Source of the DNA: Gammaproteobacteria bacterium
GTDB taxonomy: Bacteria > Pseudomonadota > Gammaproteobacteria > Steroidobacterales > Rariloculaceae
Length of the DNA: 64,000 nt
Direction of reading: 5' to 3'
NCBI GenBank assembly: GCA_022820625.1
Contig: JAJEFE010000090.1
Location: forward strand, 40,410 to 104,409
Position numbers and translations under genes: made by a program. The notes beneath the pieces were generated by a model. That model saw only the letters and a program-made list of their open reading frames with translations, searched no databases and was not told where the DNA came from. Of the stretch, positions 45,092 to 54,548 are shown one piece after another. The stretch's first letter is position 1, and the number at the start of each line of letters is the position of its first letter.

Positions 45092-46030
45092 ATGACCCAT
45101 CTGATTCAACAAGTCATAAAGGGGATGATTCTGTCCCTGTCTCTGTGCAGCCTTTGTGCGGTCGCCGACGATCTTGGCGAACAGATGGAGGCCTACAACA
45201 TGCCCGACAACGTGATCGATCGCTTCGATCCGGAGAGCCGGATTCCGGCCCGGGGCACCGTCGATTCCGTGCGCCGGGTGCGCGCCGACGGGTGGGCGTG
45301 GGACCACGAGGTGCGGGTTTATCTTCCCGCCAGCTATCACCATGCCGAAGCGGCGTACCCAACCCTCTGGATCACCGACAACAGCCTCGAATTGATTCAG
45401 GCGGCACTGACCGGCGATGCGCTCGGCTACGCGCCGGAGTTGATCGTGGTGGCGGTCGGCGCACCGACGGATGTCAACGCAGCGGAGTTCCAGCGTCGCC
45501 GCAGCTACGACTTCATTCCCGACAAGTCGCAAATGGGGGCGATGGTCGCCGCCATGCCGGATGGCGCCGTGGGCGGTGCGCCCGGCTTTCTCGACTTTCT
45601 GGTGAACCAACTGCGCCCCATGCTGGCAAGCGAGTACCGCTTGGACCTGAACGACCAGGGCTACGCCGGCCATTCGGGCGGCGGACAGTTCGGGCTCTAT
45701 GTCCTGCTCAACAAGCCGGAGAGCTTTCATAAGTACATCATCAGCAGCCCTGCCGTCTACCAACCCTGGCTCGACATGGAGGCGCGTTGGCACGAGAAGA
45801 ACAAGGACCTGAAAGCCAAGGTCTTTCTCAGTGCCGGTGAAGCCGAGGCCGCCCATCCGATCTGGTCGGCAGCGCAAATAGTCTCCACGGTCGCGACCAT
45901 GGCCGAGCGGCTTACCGTCCGCCAGTACCCGTCACTGGAGCTGACGGTCAAAATCTTCCCGGATGAGGATCACCTCACTGTGATGCCCATCGCTTACACC
46001 CGGGGCATTCGCGCTCTATGGGGCATGTAA
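45092..46030 (+). CDS. Exported esterase (IroE/Fes-like alpha/beta hydrolase)
   Basis: This 312-residue protein has a Sec signal (residues 1-25) and an esterase-D/IroE-type alpha/beta-hydrolase domain: V-Y-L-P-A-S-Y and Y-P-T-L-W-I-T-D-N in the N-terminal half, nucleophile Ser195 in G-H-S-G-G-G, and His in D-E-D-H-L near the C-terminus. IroE-like enzymes linearise ester-linked siderophores, but the family also cuts other esters. A perfect AGGAGGTTGAA site precedes the ATG. It closes the receptor operon and is convergent with an amidohydrolase gene only 16 bases away. Confidence 0.88.
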   Translation: MTHLIQQVIKGMILSLSLCSLCAVADDLGEQMEAYNMPDNVIDRFDPESRIPARGTVDSVRRVRADGWAWDHEVRVYLPASYHHAEAAYPTLWITDNSLELIQAALTGDALGYAPELIVVAVGAPTDVNAAEFQRRRSYDFIPDKSQMGAMVAAMPDGAVGGAPGFLDFLVNQLRPMLASEYRLDLNDQGYAGHSGGGQFGLYVLLNKPESFHKYIISSPAVYQPWLDMEARWHEKNKDLKAKVFLSAGEAEAAHPIWSAAQIVSTVATMAERLTVRQYPSLELTVKIFPDEDHLTVMPIAYTRGIRALWGM

Positions 46031-46046
46031 CCGAAACCGAAGTGCG

Positions 46047-47762
46047 CTAAATCCCTTCCAAGGGCAGTGCGCCTTCGGCAACGCCCTCTTCCGCCTTGGC
46101 CTTCGCCACCATCTCCCGGATGTCGCCGAGCAGTTCCTTGGCGTCGTAGACGATGCCGTCCTTGATGGTGTACTCGACGCCGCCCACGCGCTTGAGCTTG
46201 TCGTCGGCGCCCAGGCGCAGGGCGCCGGTGCCGTAGAGCACCTTGAAGTTGTCCAGCGGGTTCTCGCCGACGATCACCAGGTCCGCCTTCTTGCCGATCT
46301 CGATGCTGCCGGTTTCCCCATCGATGCCGAGCGCCTCGGCGCCGTGCAGCGTCGCCGCGCGCAGCACTTCCAGGGGGTTGAAGCCCGCTTCCTGCAGCAA
46401 CTCAAGTTCGCGCACGTAGCAGAAGCCGTACAGGCACCAGACGTAGCCGGCATCGCTGCCGGCGGTGACCCGCCCGCCCCGGTTCTTGAACTCGTTGACG
46501 AAGGCCATGCCCAGGCGGTAGTCCTCGGCGCCGGCAGCTTCGTCCTCGCTCGTCCAGTCGAAGAAGAAGGAGCCGTGGCTCTTGCGGCTGATGGTGTAGA
46601 ACCGCCACTGCCAGGGCATGGTGTAGGTGTCGTGCCACTCGCGCCGCGCCGCCGCCATGACATCGCGAGTGGCTTCCTTCACCGCAAACGTGGGGGAGAT
46701 GGTGAAGTCCCGCTCCAGCAGTGTGTCCATCACCTCGTTCCAGCGGTCGGACCCGGGCGGGGCGGCCTGGGAGAGGATGCGCGCCGCACCCTGGAAGCGG
46801 TGCTCCTCGTCTTCGTAGTTGTGGTAGCTGGGGTAGTCCTGGATGCGCTGGTTTTCAAACAGCGCTTCCGGCAAGCCGTACCACCAGTGCTCCATGGAAT
46901 CGAGGCCCCAGCCTGAGGTGTCGAGCACGTTGGCCCGGGGGCTCGCGATCTGCGCGTGATGCATGGTGGTCTTGATGCCCTGCGCCTTCGCCTCGCCCAT
47001 CGCCGCCTCCAGCAGGGCCGGCGAGCCGTGGTGGAACTTGATGCCCCGTGCGCCGGCCCGGGTGATCGCCTGCACCCAGCGGCGCGCATCGTCCGCCGTG
47101 AGCAGGCTGGAGGTGGGCAGTTCCGGGGCAAAGAAGGCATAGGGATGAACGTCGGGGCCGTCGATGTCACCCGCTTCGATCCCCTTGGACTGCTCCACCA
47201 CCCAAGTTAGCCCGCCGCGATGGGAGCCCACCGCCCGCACCGTGGTGAGGCCGTGGGCGAGCCACAGCTTGTAGATGTAGTCCATGTTGAAGTCCACCAC
47301 CTGGTAGGGTCCGGTATGGGCGTGGGTATTGATGAAGCCCGGCAGGATGTACATGCCGGTCGCATCGATCTCGCGGTCGCCGGACGCGGGCCGGGCAGCC
47401 TCGACGAGGTTCGTCCCCGAGATGGCGGCGATGCGGTCGCCCTCGACCACGATATCGACCGGGCCGCGCACGGGAGCGCCCGTGCCGGCCACGTAGTAGA
47501 CGCCCCGTATCACGAGCTTGGAATAGGGCCCGTCGCCCCGGTCCGGCGAGTCGCCCTGGGCGGGATAGACCGGCTCGTCTTGCATGAAGAAGTAGGCATT
47601 GACCATTTCGTCGCCGGGCTTGGTGCGCACCTTGGCAGCGGTCATGCGCGCCTCCACTTCGGCCCGTGTCTGTTCAAGGCTCGGCTCGGTTTGCGCCGTG
47701 GCTGTACTGGACAGGCAAATCGCGGCGGCCAACGCCATCGTGATCGAGGTAGTGGTTTTCAT
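46047..47762 (-). CDS. Exported amidohydrolase
   Basis: This 571-residue protein has a Sec signal (residues 1-23, A-T-A-Q) and an amidohydrolase domain with the metal motif N-T-H147-A-H149-T-G, then K-F-H-H-G, T-M-H-H-A-Q, and T-A-G-S-D-A-G, the metal ligands expected of the superfamily. The C-terminus has the E-I-G-K-K-A-D-L-V-I-V-G-E-N-P element. The start at 47762 is chosen for the signal peptide and AGAAGGAAA. Exported members often cleave amides such as acyl-amino acids or prolidase-type dipeptides. It lies downstream of an S9 peptidase gene on the same strand. Confidence 0.9.
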   Translation of the reverse strand: MKTTTSITMALAAAICLSSTATAQTEPSLEQTRAEVEARMTAAKVRTKPGDEMVNAYFFMQDEPVYPAQGDSPDRGDGPYSKLVIRGVYYVAGTGAPVRGPVDIVVEGDRIAAISGTNLVEAARPASGDREIDATGMYILPGFINTHAHTGPYQVVDFNMDYIYKLWLAHGLTTVRAVGSHRGGLTWVVEQSKGIEAGDIDGPDVHPYAFFAPELPTSSLLTADDARRWVQAITRAGARGIKFHHGSPALLEAAMGEAKAQGIKTTMHHAQIASPRANVLDTSGWGLDSMEHWWYGLPEALFENQRIQDYPSYHNYEDEEHRFQGAARILSQAAPPGSDRWNEVMDTLLERDFTISPTFAVKEATRDVMAAARREWHDTYTMPWQWRFYTISRKSHGSFFFDWTSEDEAAGAEDYRLGMAFVNEFKNRGGRVTAGSDAGYVWCLYGFCYVRELELLQEAGFNPLEVLRAATLHGAEALGIDGETGSIEIGKKADLVIVGENPLDNFKVLYGTGALRLGADDKLKRVGGVEYTIKDGIVYDAKELLGDIREMVAKAKAEEGVAEGALPLEGI

Positions 47763-47808
47763 CGTTTCGTTTCCTTCTGGTGCTCTCCCGGATGTGTATC
47801 GGGATCTG

Positions 47809-47836
47809 GTTTCCTGTGGCCTGTTTCCTGTGGTCT
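47809..47836. repeat. 14-base tandem repeat upstream of amidohydrolase
   Basis: GTTTCCTGTGGCCT and GTTTCCTGTGGTCT follow each other (47809-47822, 47823-47836), with a partial third unit. They lie in the 127-base gap between the S9 peptidase stop and the amidohydrolase start. Function unknown. Confidence 0.5.
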
Positions 47837-47889
47837 GCTTCCTGCACTCCGGATTTCCGGCAAGGCCCCGTATGGGTCGTTTCAGCCCG

Positions 47890-50304
47890 TCAGGGCATGG
47901 GGCCTCCGAGGTGCTCCATGAAGAACCTGCGCTGGCGCTTGACGATGTAGGGATGCGAGACGGCGCCCCCGTGATCGGCGTCGGCAACGACGTAGGAGGT
48001 GAAGTCCTTGTCGGCCTCCATCAGCGCATCGAAGATCGTCATGGCCGCCCGGAACGGCACGTTCTCGTCGATTTCTCCGTACACCAGCATCAGGTCGGCC
48101 TCAAGGCGGTTGATGATGGCGATGTTGCTGGTGAGCGCATGCACATCGCGCTCGCTGCCCGGCACGCCGAAGAAGCGCTCCACCGATATCCCGGAGTACA
48201 CGGAGTTGAGGTATTCGTGGGGGCCGACGTGGGAGACCACCACATCGAAGAAATCCGGGAACAGCAGCGCCGCCCGCAGGGACCCGTAGCCGCCGAACGA
48301 GGCGCCGGTGATGCCGACGCGGCTTGCGTCCATGTAGGGGCGCTCCGCAGCCAAGTTCTCGATGGCGGCCTTGTGGTCGGCGGCGCCGAACAGATCCTCA
48401 GTGCCCGAGAAGGCGTAACGGAAAGCCCGGTCGCGCCTGGTGGTGCCCCGTCCGTCGAGGGCGACGACGATGAAGCCCGCCTGGGCGGTCGCCTGGGCGT
48501 CGCGGGTGGTGATGGCCGCGAAGTTGTCGAGGAACGAGTGCGGCCCGGAGTCGATCTGCGGGCCGGGATAGGTCTGGTCGACAACCGCGTGCTTCAGGCC
48601 GGGGTCGAAATCGAGCGGTTTGAACAGCGCGCCGTACAGGTCCGTCTCCCCATCCGCGGCCTTGACCACGAAGCGCTCCGGCGGCCGCCAGCCGGTGGCC
48701 GTGAGGCGCGAGGCATCGGCCCGCAGCACCTCCGAGACCAGTTCGCCGTCGCGGGTGCGGATCACCATGACCGGCGGTTGCGCAACGGTCGAGAAGACAT
48801 CAACGAAGTAGTCCCCGGAGGGGGAGAACTTCGACGACGAATCCAGCCCTAAGCGCACCGGAAGCGCATAGCGGAAGAACTCGTGGTGGGCGTCCTCGGG
48901 CGTCAGGAGTTCGGCATCGCCCCCGTCGAACGACGACCGGTACAGGTGGCTGAAGTAGGGATCGCGCCCGCTCTCGCGACCGCCTGCGGTGTAATAGACG
49001 GTGCGCGCCGCCTCATCGACCCGGATGATGTCGAATACAACGCCGCCGTCGGTCACCTGGTTCTTCAGCTCGCCGGTCCGCGCATCGTAGAGATGGAGTT
49101 GCCCCGCACCGGAGCGCTGCGAGTACCAGAGCGCCTCGCCGCCATCGGCGGTGACATGGAAGTTGGGCGCGTGGTAGTCCCGGGCCGAGAATGCGTAGAA
49201 GTGGGTCTCGCTTTCCTCGACAACGGTCCGCACGGCGCCGGAATCGAGGTTCATGGCCGCGATGCCGTAGGTCTGCCCTCCATGGTCGGCAGTGACGAAG
49301 AAGAGCTCCTGCCCATCGAGGTTCCACCAGAGCGCGTTTCCGCCGAAGTGCATGGGCGCAAAATCGTGCAGGCGGGCCGGATCGATGTCCGCCCGCACCA
49401 AGCGGCCGGTCCCGGTGTCGATCACTGAGATTTCCCGGGGCGGCACGATCCCTTCGGCGGGAAACGGCACCCGGTCGAGGTGAACGGCGGTAGAGGGCAG
49501 GTCCGGCGGCAGGTGTTCAGCGATGTAGGCGCGCAGCGGCACTGCTCGCAGGTCGACGCGCATCGTGGCGAGATAGCGGCCGTCGGGCGACCAGTTGACC
49601 GAGGTGATGGGGGCGGGCTCCCCGGAGCGCCGGCGCTGCACCCGGGCCAGCTCGAAACCGAGGTGCCCGTAGGCGAAGCCTTCCTCGCCGTCTCTGGTGA
49701 GTTGCGTTTCCTCCCCGGAAGCCAAATCGCGCAACCACAGGTTGCTGTCGCGAACGAAGGCGGCGCGGGTACCGTCCGGCGAAGGGCGTTCGGCGGGCGA
49801 TGGCGGCGGCGTCTCGTCCCCTGTGCATTGGGCGGCATCCGCGGCGCAGGCGAACGTGCCGCTTGCGGTGGTGACTACGAGGCCCTTGCCGCCAAGCTCA
49901 AGCGAGACGATCGGCAGCTTGTCCGCATCGGCGTCGGCAAGCCCGGCCTCGGCCAGCGACGCCGCCAAGCGCGCATGATCGAATGCGGGTTCCTGATGGC
50001 CGGTCGCCGCATCGACCACCACGAAACGGGCACCGCCACCGGCTTCCTGCTTCATCCAGAACCGGTCTTCGCCATCGATCCAGTGGGCTTGCGGAAGCAG
50101 GTTGGCCACCAGCGCCATCAGCTTCGCAGATTCGAATTCGGCAGGGTCCTGCCTTGCAGTTTCGGTATTCGCCGAACATCCGCTTACGGCCCAAAGGATG
50201 ATCACCCCCGCCACGGCGTGCCGCAACCCTTTGCGGCTCACGAAACGCTTGAAGCGACCGAGCAACAAGCGACGAAAAAACAGACTCACAAGATTCACCA
50301 GCAT
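47890..50304 (-). CDS. S9 family dipeptidyl peptidase IV-like lipoprotein, second lipoprotein copy
   Basis: This 804-residue protein has an unusually long basic N-terminus (F-F-R-R-L-L-L-G-R-F-K-R) before a hydrophobic stretch and a lipobox (V-S-G-C-S), then a DPP IV-type propeller and hydrolase domain with Ser669 in G-A-S-F-G-G, Asp746 in G-E-I-D-E-N and His778 in D-A-D-H-G. A good AAGGTGGA site supports the ATG at 50304, though a later start would shorten the signal. It is upstream of the amidohydrolase gene on the same strand. Upstream (50305-50606) is a 302-base gap holding a palindromic repeat. Confidence 0.91.
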   Translation of the reverse strand: MLVNLVSLFFRRLLLGRFKRFVSRKGLRHAVAGVIILWAVSGCSANTETARQDPAEFESAKLMALVANLLPQAHWIDGEDRFWMKQEAGGGARFVVVDAATGHQEPAFDHARLAASLAEAGLADADADKLPIVSLELGGKGLVVTTASGTFACAADAAQCTGDETPPPSPAERPSPDGTRAAFVRDSNLWLRDLASGEETQLTRDGEEGFAYGHLGFELARVQRRRSGEPAPITSVNWSPDGRYLATMRVDLRAVPLRAYIAEHLPPDLPSTAVHLDRVPFPAEGIVPPREISVIDTGTGRLVRADIDPARLHDFAPMHFGGNALWWNLDGQELFFVTADHGGQTYGIAAMNLDSGAVRTVVEESETHFYAFSARDYHAPNFHVTADGGEALWYSQRSGAGQLHLYDARTGELKNQVTDGGVVFDIIRVDEAARTVYYTAGGRESGRDPYFSHLYRSSFDGGDAELLTPEDAHHEFFRYALPVRLGLDSSSKFSPSGDYFVDVFSTVAQPPVMVIRTRDGELVSEVLRADASRLTATGWRPPERFVVKAADGETDLYGALFKPLDFDPGLKHAVVDQTYPGPQIDSGPHSFLDNFAAITTRDAQATAQAGFIVVALDGRGTTRRDRAFRYAFSGTEDLFGAADHKAAIENLAAERPYMDASRVGITGASFGGYGSLRAALLFPDFFDVVVSHVGPHEYLNSVYSGISVERFFGVPGSERDVHALTSNIAIINRLEADLMLVYGEIDENVPFRAAMTIFDALMEADKDFTSYVVADADHGGAVSHPYIVKRQRRFFMEHLGGPMP

Positions 50305-50441
50305 TCCACCTTGCCGACCTGCCGACTAAGACGCAGCACCCGCACCTCTCCCGCATCGCCCGCTGGCTTCCTGCTGCTAACGCCCATGCACTCGCGCTAC
50401 GCCCTCGCATGGAACAAATTCCAAGCCACTGAGTCCAACGC

Positions 50442-50540
50442 GGGTTCCGGTGGCCAGTTCGAGGGCAAGATGCCCTCGCTCCGACCTTCGTTCGACGTTG
50501 TCCCCCGGAGCGAGGGCGTCCCGCCCTCGAACGTTCCCGG
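50442..50540. repeat. Dispersed palindromic repeat, copy 4 (termini lost)
   Basis: It shares GGGTTCCGGTGGCCAG with copy 1 (one base different), followed by GAGGGC-aagat-GCCCTC (50461-50477) and, inverted, CCGGAGCGAGGGC-gtccc-GCCCTC (about 50505-50528). The 11-base termini of copy 2 are absent. The rest of the 302-base gap shows nothing recognisable. Confidence 0.75.
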
Positions 50541-50606
50541 CCCGTCGGCGTTCCGGCTCCGAGATGTGTATCGATATGTCTCACATCGATCCCACGGTTT
50601 GACGCA

Positions 50607-51581
50607 TCAATCCTTTGCGGCTGGATTGCCCGTCGCTTGAGCGTAAACGTAGTGCGCCGCGGCGAGATCCTGTGCCGTGTTGCCCAGGCTCTTATAGACC
50701 GTGATCTCGCTTTCGCTTGACCGTCCGGGAATCTGGCCGTCGATCGCCTGGCCGATCTCGCCGACGATGTCGGTTCTGGCAAAGTGACCCTCCTCGATGG
50801 CCAGCAGCAGATCGCCCGCTTCGGCGAGGGCGAATTCGGTGATTTCCGTGTACACCCGGCCCCGTTCGAGGACCTTGCCGTCGGCTTCCCGGGTGGCTGG
50901 ATTGTGCGCGCCCACCAGGTTGACATGGGCCCCCGGCGACAGCCAATCGCCTTCGAGTACGGGCGTGTGGCTGCCGGTTACCGTGCAGACGAGGTCCGCA
51001 CCCGCCACGGCTTCAGCGGCATCGGCCACCGCGCGCACCACCGCGCCATCCTCATCGGCATGGCTTTGCGCAAAAGCCGTAGCCTTGTCGATGTTCCGGC
51101 CCCAGATGCGCACGTCCCGCACCGGGCGCACCGCCAGCATGGCTTCGAGGTGCGTTTCCGCCAGCACGCCGCAGCCGAGCACGGCCAGCGTCGCGGCGTC
51201 TTCCCGCGCCAGCACCCGGGTCGCGGCGGCGCTGGCGGCGGCGGTCCGCAGGGCGGTGACGGAACTCGCCTCCACCAAGGCGAGCGGCGCGCCGTCGGCC
51301 CGGTCGAACAGCAGGATGTGGCCCTGCACCGCCGGAATGCCCCGGTCCGGATTGGCTGGGAACAGCGTGACCAGCTTGGCCCCGAACACCCCCGCAGAAC
51401 CAATTTCACCGGGCATCACCCCGAAGTAGCCGCCGCCGTCCGCCACCTGGAGCATCGAGCGCAACGGCAACTCGATCTCGCCCCGGCTGATGGCCACCTG
51501 GGTGGCGGCCATGAGATCGATGCAGGCGGGCATGTTCAGGGTTGCAAAAACAGTCTCACTGTCGAGGACGAGTGTGCTCAC
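50607..51581 (-). CDS. Ornithine cyclodeaminase / mu-crystallin family protein
   Basis: This 324-residue protein starts with GTG after AAGGAGCG. It has the family's NAD(P)-binding motif L-A-V-L-G-C-G-V-L-A near residue 130, G-A-K-L-V near residue 68, and the C-terminal D-L-A-A-A-H pattern. Family members are ornithine cyclodeaminases, alanine dehydrogenases or ketimine / pyrroline-carboxylate reductases that act on C=N bonds; the specific one cannot be read from sequence. It is cytoplasmic and divergent from the spermidine-dehydrogenase-like gene (143-base gap). An imine reductase role would fit that neighbour. Confidence 0.9.
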   Translation of the reverse strand: MSTLVLDSETVFATLNMPACIDLMAATQVAISRGEIELPLRSMLQVADGGGYFGVMPGEIGSAGVFGAKLVTLFPANPDRGIPAVQGHILLFDRADGAPLALVEASSVTALRTAAASAAATRVLAREDAATLAVLGCGVLAETHLEAMLAVRPVRDVRIWGRNIDKATAFAQSHADEDGAVVRAVADAAEAVAGADLVCTVTGSHTPVLEGDWLSPGAHVNLVGAHNPATREADGKVLERGRVYTEITEFALAEAGDLLLAIEEGHFARTDIVGEIGQAIDGQIPGRSSESEITVYKSLGNTAQDLAAAHYVYAQATGNPAAKD

Positions 51582-51639
51582 CGATCGCTCCTTCAGGTGC
51601 GGGTATCATGGATTGTCCCATTGAGGGAAGCCTGCTCCC

Positions 51640-51693
51640 ATCCGTCCTGAGGATACTACAGGGCGTTCAGGACGCCGAAGCGTTGGGACGGAT
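51640..51693 (+). promoter_or_regulatory. Structured leader of spermidine dehydrogenase-like gene
   Basis: ATCCGTCC (51640-51647) and GGACGGAT (51686-51693) are perfect 8-bp complements enclosing an inner GGCGT/ACGCC stem. This lies in the divergent gap, 31 bases upstream of the chosen start codon. It could be a leader-RNA structure or a binding site. Confidence 0.45.
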
Positions 51694-51724
51694 CGGTGGT
51701 TTCGGCACTCGAATGAGGGGAATG

Positions 51725-53635
51725 ATGCGGCAAAACAGATTGAGCAGCCTTGACGCGCGCTTAGGGCTAGGCGAGCCGATCACGCGCCGGGACTTCATCG
51801 GCTCGACGCTGGCGGGGGCCGGAGCGGTGCTGCTGTCCGGCTGCGCGCCCGCGCAACTCAGACCGCAGCCGCCGGACCCGGCGGCCTGGCACCCCTGGGA
51901 CGGGTACGGCGGCGTCGGCGACTACGCCACCAGCAACGGCAACACCCAAGCCGTGATGGATGCCGCCCACGTGCTGCGCGACCGAGGCAAGGAACGCGCC
52001 CTCGCCGCCGCATCGTCAACCGGGGAGGTGTTCGACGTCGTGGTGGTGGGCGGGGGCTTTGCCGGCCTCGGCGCCGCCTTCCAGTTTCACGCCACCAGCG
52101 AGAACCGCACCTGCCTGATTCTCGACAACCATCCGGTGTTCGGCGGCGAAGCCAAGGAAAACGAGTTTTCCGTGGGCGGTTACCGCCTGTTCGGCCCCCA
52201 AGGCTCCAATGGCTTCATGCCGCCGGTGGGCCGCACCACCCTCTCCGACGATGTCTGGCGCGCGGTCGGCATGCCAATGGAGTACGAGTTCGCCGATGCC
52301 GACGAGAGCTTCGGCCTGCGCCTCGCCCACGACAGCTACGATGCGATGTTCTGGGGCGAGCCGCACTTGGACGTGGGCCATTTCTTTCGCGACGCGAACG
52401 GCGGCCGGTGGGTGCGAAACATCTGGGAAGACAACCTGGCGCGCACGCCATGGAGCGAGCCGCTGCGCCGGGACCTGCTGCGCGCCTTCAACGGCAAGGA
52501 AACGGCGCATGCCATGGAAGGCCTCGGGCCCTGGCTCGACGCCATGTCGTACCGGGACTACCTGATCCGCGAACTCGAGCTGCATCCCGGCGTCGCTGAG
52601 CAGATCGATCCGGTACTCGCCATCGCGAATTACGGCTTCGGTTGCGACGTGATCTCGGCCTATGCGGCTTACCTGCTGCAGTTGCCCGGCATGAAGGGCT
52701 ACTTCGTGGCCGACACCTTCGACTTCTCGCAGATCAAGATCATGAGCTTTCCGGGGGGCAACACCACCTATGCCCGCTACATCGCCAAGCACCTGATTCC
52801 GGATGCCATGCCCGGCGAGGGGCTTAAGGACATCGCCTTCGGCCGGATCGATTTTGCCGCTCTCGACCGCAAGGGCGCGCCGACCCGCATGCGGCTCGGC
52901 GCCACCGCCATCGACGTCCGGCACGACGGCGATGGGGTGCGGGTCACCTACTTGAGAAACGGGCGCACCGAACAGGTGCGGGCGCGCACCGCGGTGATTT
53001 CCGCCAGCGGCCAGATGGCGCGCAGGATCGTAGCCGACATGCCCGACCCGATCCGCGAGAACTACGCCCGGTTCCACCACGGCGCCGTGCTCGTGGCCAA
53101 CGTGGCGCTCAACAACTGGCGCTTCCTGCACCGTCTCGGCATCGGCGCCGGGCGCTGGTACGACGGCTTCGGCTTCATCGGCAGCATCCGCGCGCCGATG
53201 AAGATCGGCGGGCAGGCCGCGCCCTGGCACCCCGATCTGCCGACGGTAATGACCTTCTACGTGCCCTTCCACACGCCGGGTCTGGATATCGACACCCAGG
53301 GCCGCATCGGCCGCGGGCTGCTGCTCGGCAAGTCGTATCTCGACTACGAACGCGAAATCCGCGCCCACATGAACGACCTGTTCGGCAGCGCCGGCTTCGA
53401 TGCCCGGCGCGACATCGCGGGCATCGTCCTCAACCGCTGGGGGCACGCCTACATCGCGCCGCAACCGGGCTTCTACTTCGGCGGCGAGAACGGTGCGGGG
53501 CTGACCGCGCCCATGAAGGTGGGGCACGGCCAGATCTTCTACGGCCATTCCGAACTCGGCTGGCGGATGAACTACCGCAACGCCATCGCCGAAGGCGGCC
53601 GGGCCGGGGAACAGGCTGCCAAAGCGCTCGCTTGA
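51725..53635 (+). CDS. Spermidine dehydrogenase-like FAD oxidoreductase, Tat-exported
   Basis: This 636-residue protein has a twin-arginine motif (T-R21-R22-D-F-I-G) and a lipobox-like L-S-G-C40, then an FAD-binding domain with V-V-G-G-G-F-A-G-L (108-115) and L-D-N-H-P-V-F-G-G-E-A-K-E-N-E-F. L-D-N-H-x-x-F-G-G-x-A-K-x-N-E-F is characteristic of spermidine dehydrogenases, which oxidise polyamines to aminoaldehydes that cyclise to pyrrolines. Three nearby ATGs (51713, 51722, 51725) are possible starts; the third is favoured by its spacing from GAGGGG. It is divergent from the ornithine-cyclodeaminase-family gene. Confidence 0.85.
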   Translation: MRQNRLSSLDARLGLGEPITRRDFIGSTLAGAGAVLLSGCAPAQLRPQPPDPAAWHPWDGYGGVGDYATSNGNTQAVMDAAHVLRDRGKERALAAASSTGEVFDVVVVGGGFAGLGAAFQFHATSENRTCLILDNHPVFGGEAKENEFSVGGYRLFGPQGSNGFMPPVGRTTLSDDVWRAVGMPMEYEFADADESFGLRLAHDSYDAMFWGEPHLDVGHFFRDANGGRWVRNIWEDNLARTPWSEPLRRDLLRAFNGKETAHAMEGLGPWLDAMSYRDYLIRELELHPGVAEQIDPVLAIANYGFGCDVISAYAAYLLQLPGMKGYFVADTFDFSQIKIMSFPGGNTTYARYIAKHLIPDAMPGEGLKDIAFGRIDFAALDRKGAPTRMRLGATAIDVRHDGDGVRVTYLRNGRTEQVRARTAVISASGQMARRIVADMPDPIRENYARFHHGAVLVANVALNNWRFLHRLGIGAGRWYDGFGFIGSIRAPMKIGGQAAPWHPDLPTVMTFYVPFHTPGLDIDTQGRIGRGLLLGKSYLDYEREIRAHMNDLFGSAGFDARRDIAGIVLNRWGHAYIAPQPGFYFGGENGAGLTAPMKVGHGQIFYGHSELGWRMNYRNAIAEGGRAGEQAAKALA

Positions 53636-53662
53636 AGTGCGGCCAGCCCGGTCCGCTTCAGG

Positions 53663-54532
53663 CTATCGAAACACCTCCGACAACCACTCGTCAATGACCG
53701 CGGCCTGCACGTCGGGCGCACCGCCGTCCAGGTGGTTCTTGCCGGGGATGATTTTCACGTCCCAGCCGGCGGTTTCCAGCTCGGCGCGGCTGCGGACGAT
53801 CAGCTGCCCCATGTGGGTCAGCGGCTTGCCGTTCAGCGTGGGCAGGTCCTGATCGCCGATCCAGTTCAGCCGCGGGATGTCGAGCGCATCCTGGATCAGC
53901 CGGTCGTCGAAACTCTGCAACCCTTCGTAGTAGGTGAGAAACTGCCGGCCGTTTTCCGGTGAATTCGCTTCGAGGCCGTACAGGCTCGCGGGGCCGCTGG
54001 CCATGGCCCGGGTCGTGGTGAGCATGTCTTCGTAGATGCCGTCCAGCACCGGGAATCCGCCGCACACCAGCGCCGTCATCCGGTCGGTGCGCAGCGCCAG
54101 CTGCAGGCCGGTGACGCAGCCCCAGGAGAAACCCGCGTAAGCGAATTCCTCCGCGCCGGCCGCATCCGCGATCGCCAGGTAGTCGCGCGCCACCGCCGCC
54201 GGGGTCAGGGTGTAGAGCTTCGGTTCGTTGCCCGGGTACTCGATGAAGATCAGACGGAATTTCGAGCCCAAGGCATCGATGTAGGCCTGCTTGTACCGGG
54301 CGAGGGTTTCGGCCACTTCAGCGATCAGCGGCGGCTGTCCGGGAGCAGCGGGTATGGCCCGCGGCGCCGCGGTGCCCGGCCCGAGGAACAGGAAGCGGTC
54401 GCCGCTGCCATGCACTTCAAAGTAGATGCTCGAGCCATCGTGGGCGATGGCCTGCCCCGCCTCGGAAAGTGCTGGGGTCGCAAACAGGCCGAGGGTCAGC
54501 GCCCCGGCCAACATGTGGACTGCGCACTTCAT
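53663..54532 (-). CDS. Exported alpha/beta hydrolase, second copy
   Basis: This 289-residue protein has a Sec signal (residues 1-25) and an alpha/beta-hydrolase core with Ser136 in A-G-F-S-W-G-C and His in G-K-N-H-L-D near the C-terminus. It shares D-Y-L-A-I-A-D-A-A-G and the S-W-G elbow with the hydrolase at 39998-40900. The start at 54532 is supported by GGGGAGGTGG. It follows the frameshifted TonB receptor gene by 16 bases, so both are in one operon. Confidence 0.88.
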   Translation of the reverse strand: MKCAVHMLAGALTLGLFATPALSEAGQAIAHDGSSIYFEVHGSGDRFLFLGPGTAAPRAIPAAPGQPPLIAEVAETLARYKQAYIDALGSKFRLIFIEYPGNEPKLYTLTPAAVARDYLAIADAAGAEEFAYAGFSWGCVTGLQLALRTDRMTALVCGGFPVLDGIYEDMLTTTRAMASGPASLYGLEANSPENGRQFLTYYEGLQSFDDRLIQDALDIPRLNWIGDQDLPTLNGKPLTHMGQLIVRSRAELETAGWDVKIIPGKNHLDGGAPDVQAAVIDEWLSEVFR

Positions 54533-54548
54533 TCTCAAGCCACCTCCC

